Assembly (NCBI GenBank): GCA_028685755.1
Contig: JAQUDJ010000002.1
Location: 53,677 to 100,021, forward strand
Reading direction: 5' to 3'
Length of the DNA: 46,345 nucleotides
Source: Eubacteriales bacterium
GTDB taxonomy: Bacteria; Bacillota; Clostridia; Saccharofermentanales; UBA5734
Shown: positions 45,763 through 46,345 of the stretch, piece after piece
Numbering within the stretch: position 1 is the stretch's first letter
Layout of the letters: each line of letters starts with the position of its first letter
Position numbers and translations under genes: made by a program
Notes under the pieces: model-generated
What the model was told of the DNA's origin: nothing
The model's database searches: none
The model's input: the letters and a program-made list of their open reading frames with translations, nothing else

Positions 45763-46072
45763 CTCAATCTGGCGGTTAATTGGACTCGCCAGGCGCGCGG
45801 GTAAAATGGTTTTTGGCAGTGAAGCTGTCGAACGATCAGCCCGCAGCGGCAAAATTCAATTACTGATCCTATCTGGCGATGCTGGACCGAACACCACCGG
45901 CCGTCTCGAACAGGTCAGTCGAGTCACACAGATACCGATCCTTGTTGTCAGCGACCGCGATAGCCTTGGCCGCTGGACAGGAAAGTCCCAACGTGTTGTT
46001 GCAGGGCTGACTGATCAAGGATTTGCCGATCGCTTGCAGGCACTTGCCGCAAACGAGACCGAGATTAAATGA
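45737..46072 (+). CDS. ylxQ: L7Ae family ribosomal protein (YlxQ)
   Basis: Kink-turn RNA-binding protein of 111 residues, homologous to L7Ae/L30e. It shows IGLARRAGKMVFGSEAVERS and the helix-strand LLILSGDAGPNTTGRL. The start is taken as GTG at 45737, which overlaps rnpM by 26 bases, with GGAGG 12 bases upstream; upstream in-frame codons lie deep in rnpM. The gene order rnpM-ylxQ-infB is the standard Firmicute arrangement. Confidence 0.88.
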   Translation: MTTPATTPDSIWRLIGLARRAGKMVFGSEAVERSARSGKIQLLILSGDAGPNTTGRLEQVSRVTQIPILVVSDRDSLGRWTGKSQRVVAGLTDQGFADRLQALAANETEIK

Positions 46073-46109
46073 TGTATTGAACGATTGTTGGAGGATAAAC
46101 GAGACAATT

Positions 46110-46345
46110 ATGATTAAAAAAGACGAAAACCCAGCGGTTGAGCCGCACACACCTATTCATCCGGGCGAAATGACCCCACATCATCAGGACCAAACATCTG
46201 GCCCGACGATCACCATGCAGGGGGTATCCGGTAAAAAGATCACTGGGACTGTCAAAGTCGTCAAAGTGGTCAAAGCAGGTGCGCAAAATGAATCTGCTCA
46301 CGAGGTTGCAGAATCAGCCCCGGACGTTCATGCTCCCGCTCCGGC
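46110..46345 (+). CDS. infB: Translation initiation factor IF-2 (5' end)
   Basis: Only the first 78 codons are present and the window ends inside the gene. The part seen is a polar linker of Lys, Glu, Ala, Pro and Thr (KKITGTVKVVKVVKAG, then ESAPDVHAPAP), like the disordered N-terminal region of many IF-2 proteins. No GTPase domain is visible, so the name rests on position after rimP-nusA-rnpM-ylxQ. GGAGG is 15 bases before the ATG at 46110, which is rather far. The usual short IF-2 N-terminal helical domain is not evident at the start. Confidence 0.72.
   Translation, partial: MIKKDENPAVEPHTPIHPGEMTPHHQDQTSGPTITMQGVSGKKITGTVKVVKVVKAGAQNESAHEVAESAPDVHAPAP

Overview
The window reads as chromosomal DNA of an anaerobic, low-to-mid GC Firmicute of class Clostridia. 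Signs are a Prp protease gene between rplU and rpmA, an L27 with a cleavable N-terminal extension, spoVG, a perfect CIRCE operator on groESL, a rubredoxin plus flavodiiron protein pair, small families common in Clostridia (DUF4364, DUF1836, and DUF5711-like and DUF6106-like proteins), and strong GGAGG ribosome binding sites. An Oscillospirales or Saccharofermentanales-type clostridium is plausible, but this is inference. No rRNA, tRNA, transposase, phage gene or CRISPR array was seen. Most of the window is ordinary housekeeping DNA.

Layout. 1-2.2 kb: 3' end of ftsH and convergent murC. 2.4-4.4 kb: spoVG and glpK. 4.35-7.2 kb: a promoter overlapping the glpK stop drives a structured leader and rplU-prp-rpmA, then obgE-yhbY. 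7.4-9.7 kb: rubredoxin and flavodiiron protein (O2/NO defence), then a DUF4364 regulator. 10-15.4 kb: two paralogous LytR-CpsA-Psr ligases bracketing cvpA and CIRCE-controlled groES-groEL. 15.5-28.1 kb: a membrane protein, UMF1 transporter and acyl-ACP thioesterase operon; a beta-propeller-like membrane protein; pepF; a CYTH phosphatase with two FAD oxidoreductases; a YegS-type lipid kinase; an ABC-F ATPase on the minus strand. 28.3-34.5 kb: cimA-leuB-ilvD-ilvB, the citramalate route to 2-oxobutyrate followed by branched-chain synthesis.

34.5-40.9 kb is the accessory-looking part. A palindrome-rich island (34485-34874) holds two inverted copies of a roughly 115-bp element. Then come an HxlR regulator with a nitroreductase, an AraC regulator divergent from a Gfo/Idh dehydrogenase and a TIM-barrel isomerase, and a DUF1836 regulator divergent from an SGNH hydrolase. 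After it, ilvC and ilvN lie on the minus strand, so the acetolactate synthase small subunit is about 7.5 kb from its large subunit. The simplest reading is that an Ile/Val/Leu cluster was broken by insertion or inversion. 42.6-43.6 kb: mscL and a small P-loop protein. 43.8 kb to the end: the rimP-nusA-rnpM-ylxQ-infB operon behind its own promoter and a terminator-like leader hairpin; infB runs off the window.

The best candidate for something undescribed is the pair of palindromic elements. Their internal unpaired segments are nearly identical, while the outer arms differ in sequence and still pair. That pattern fits a structured RNA or a mobile palindrome kept for its fold.
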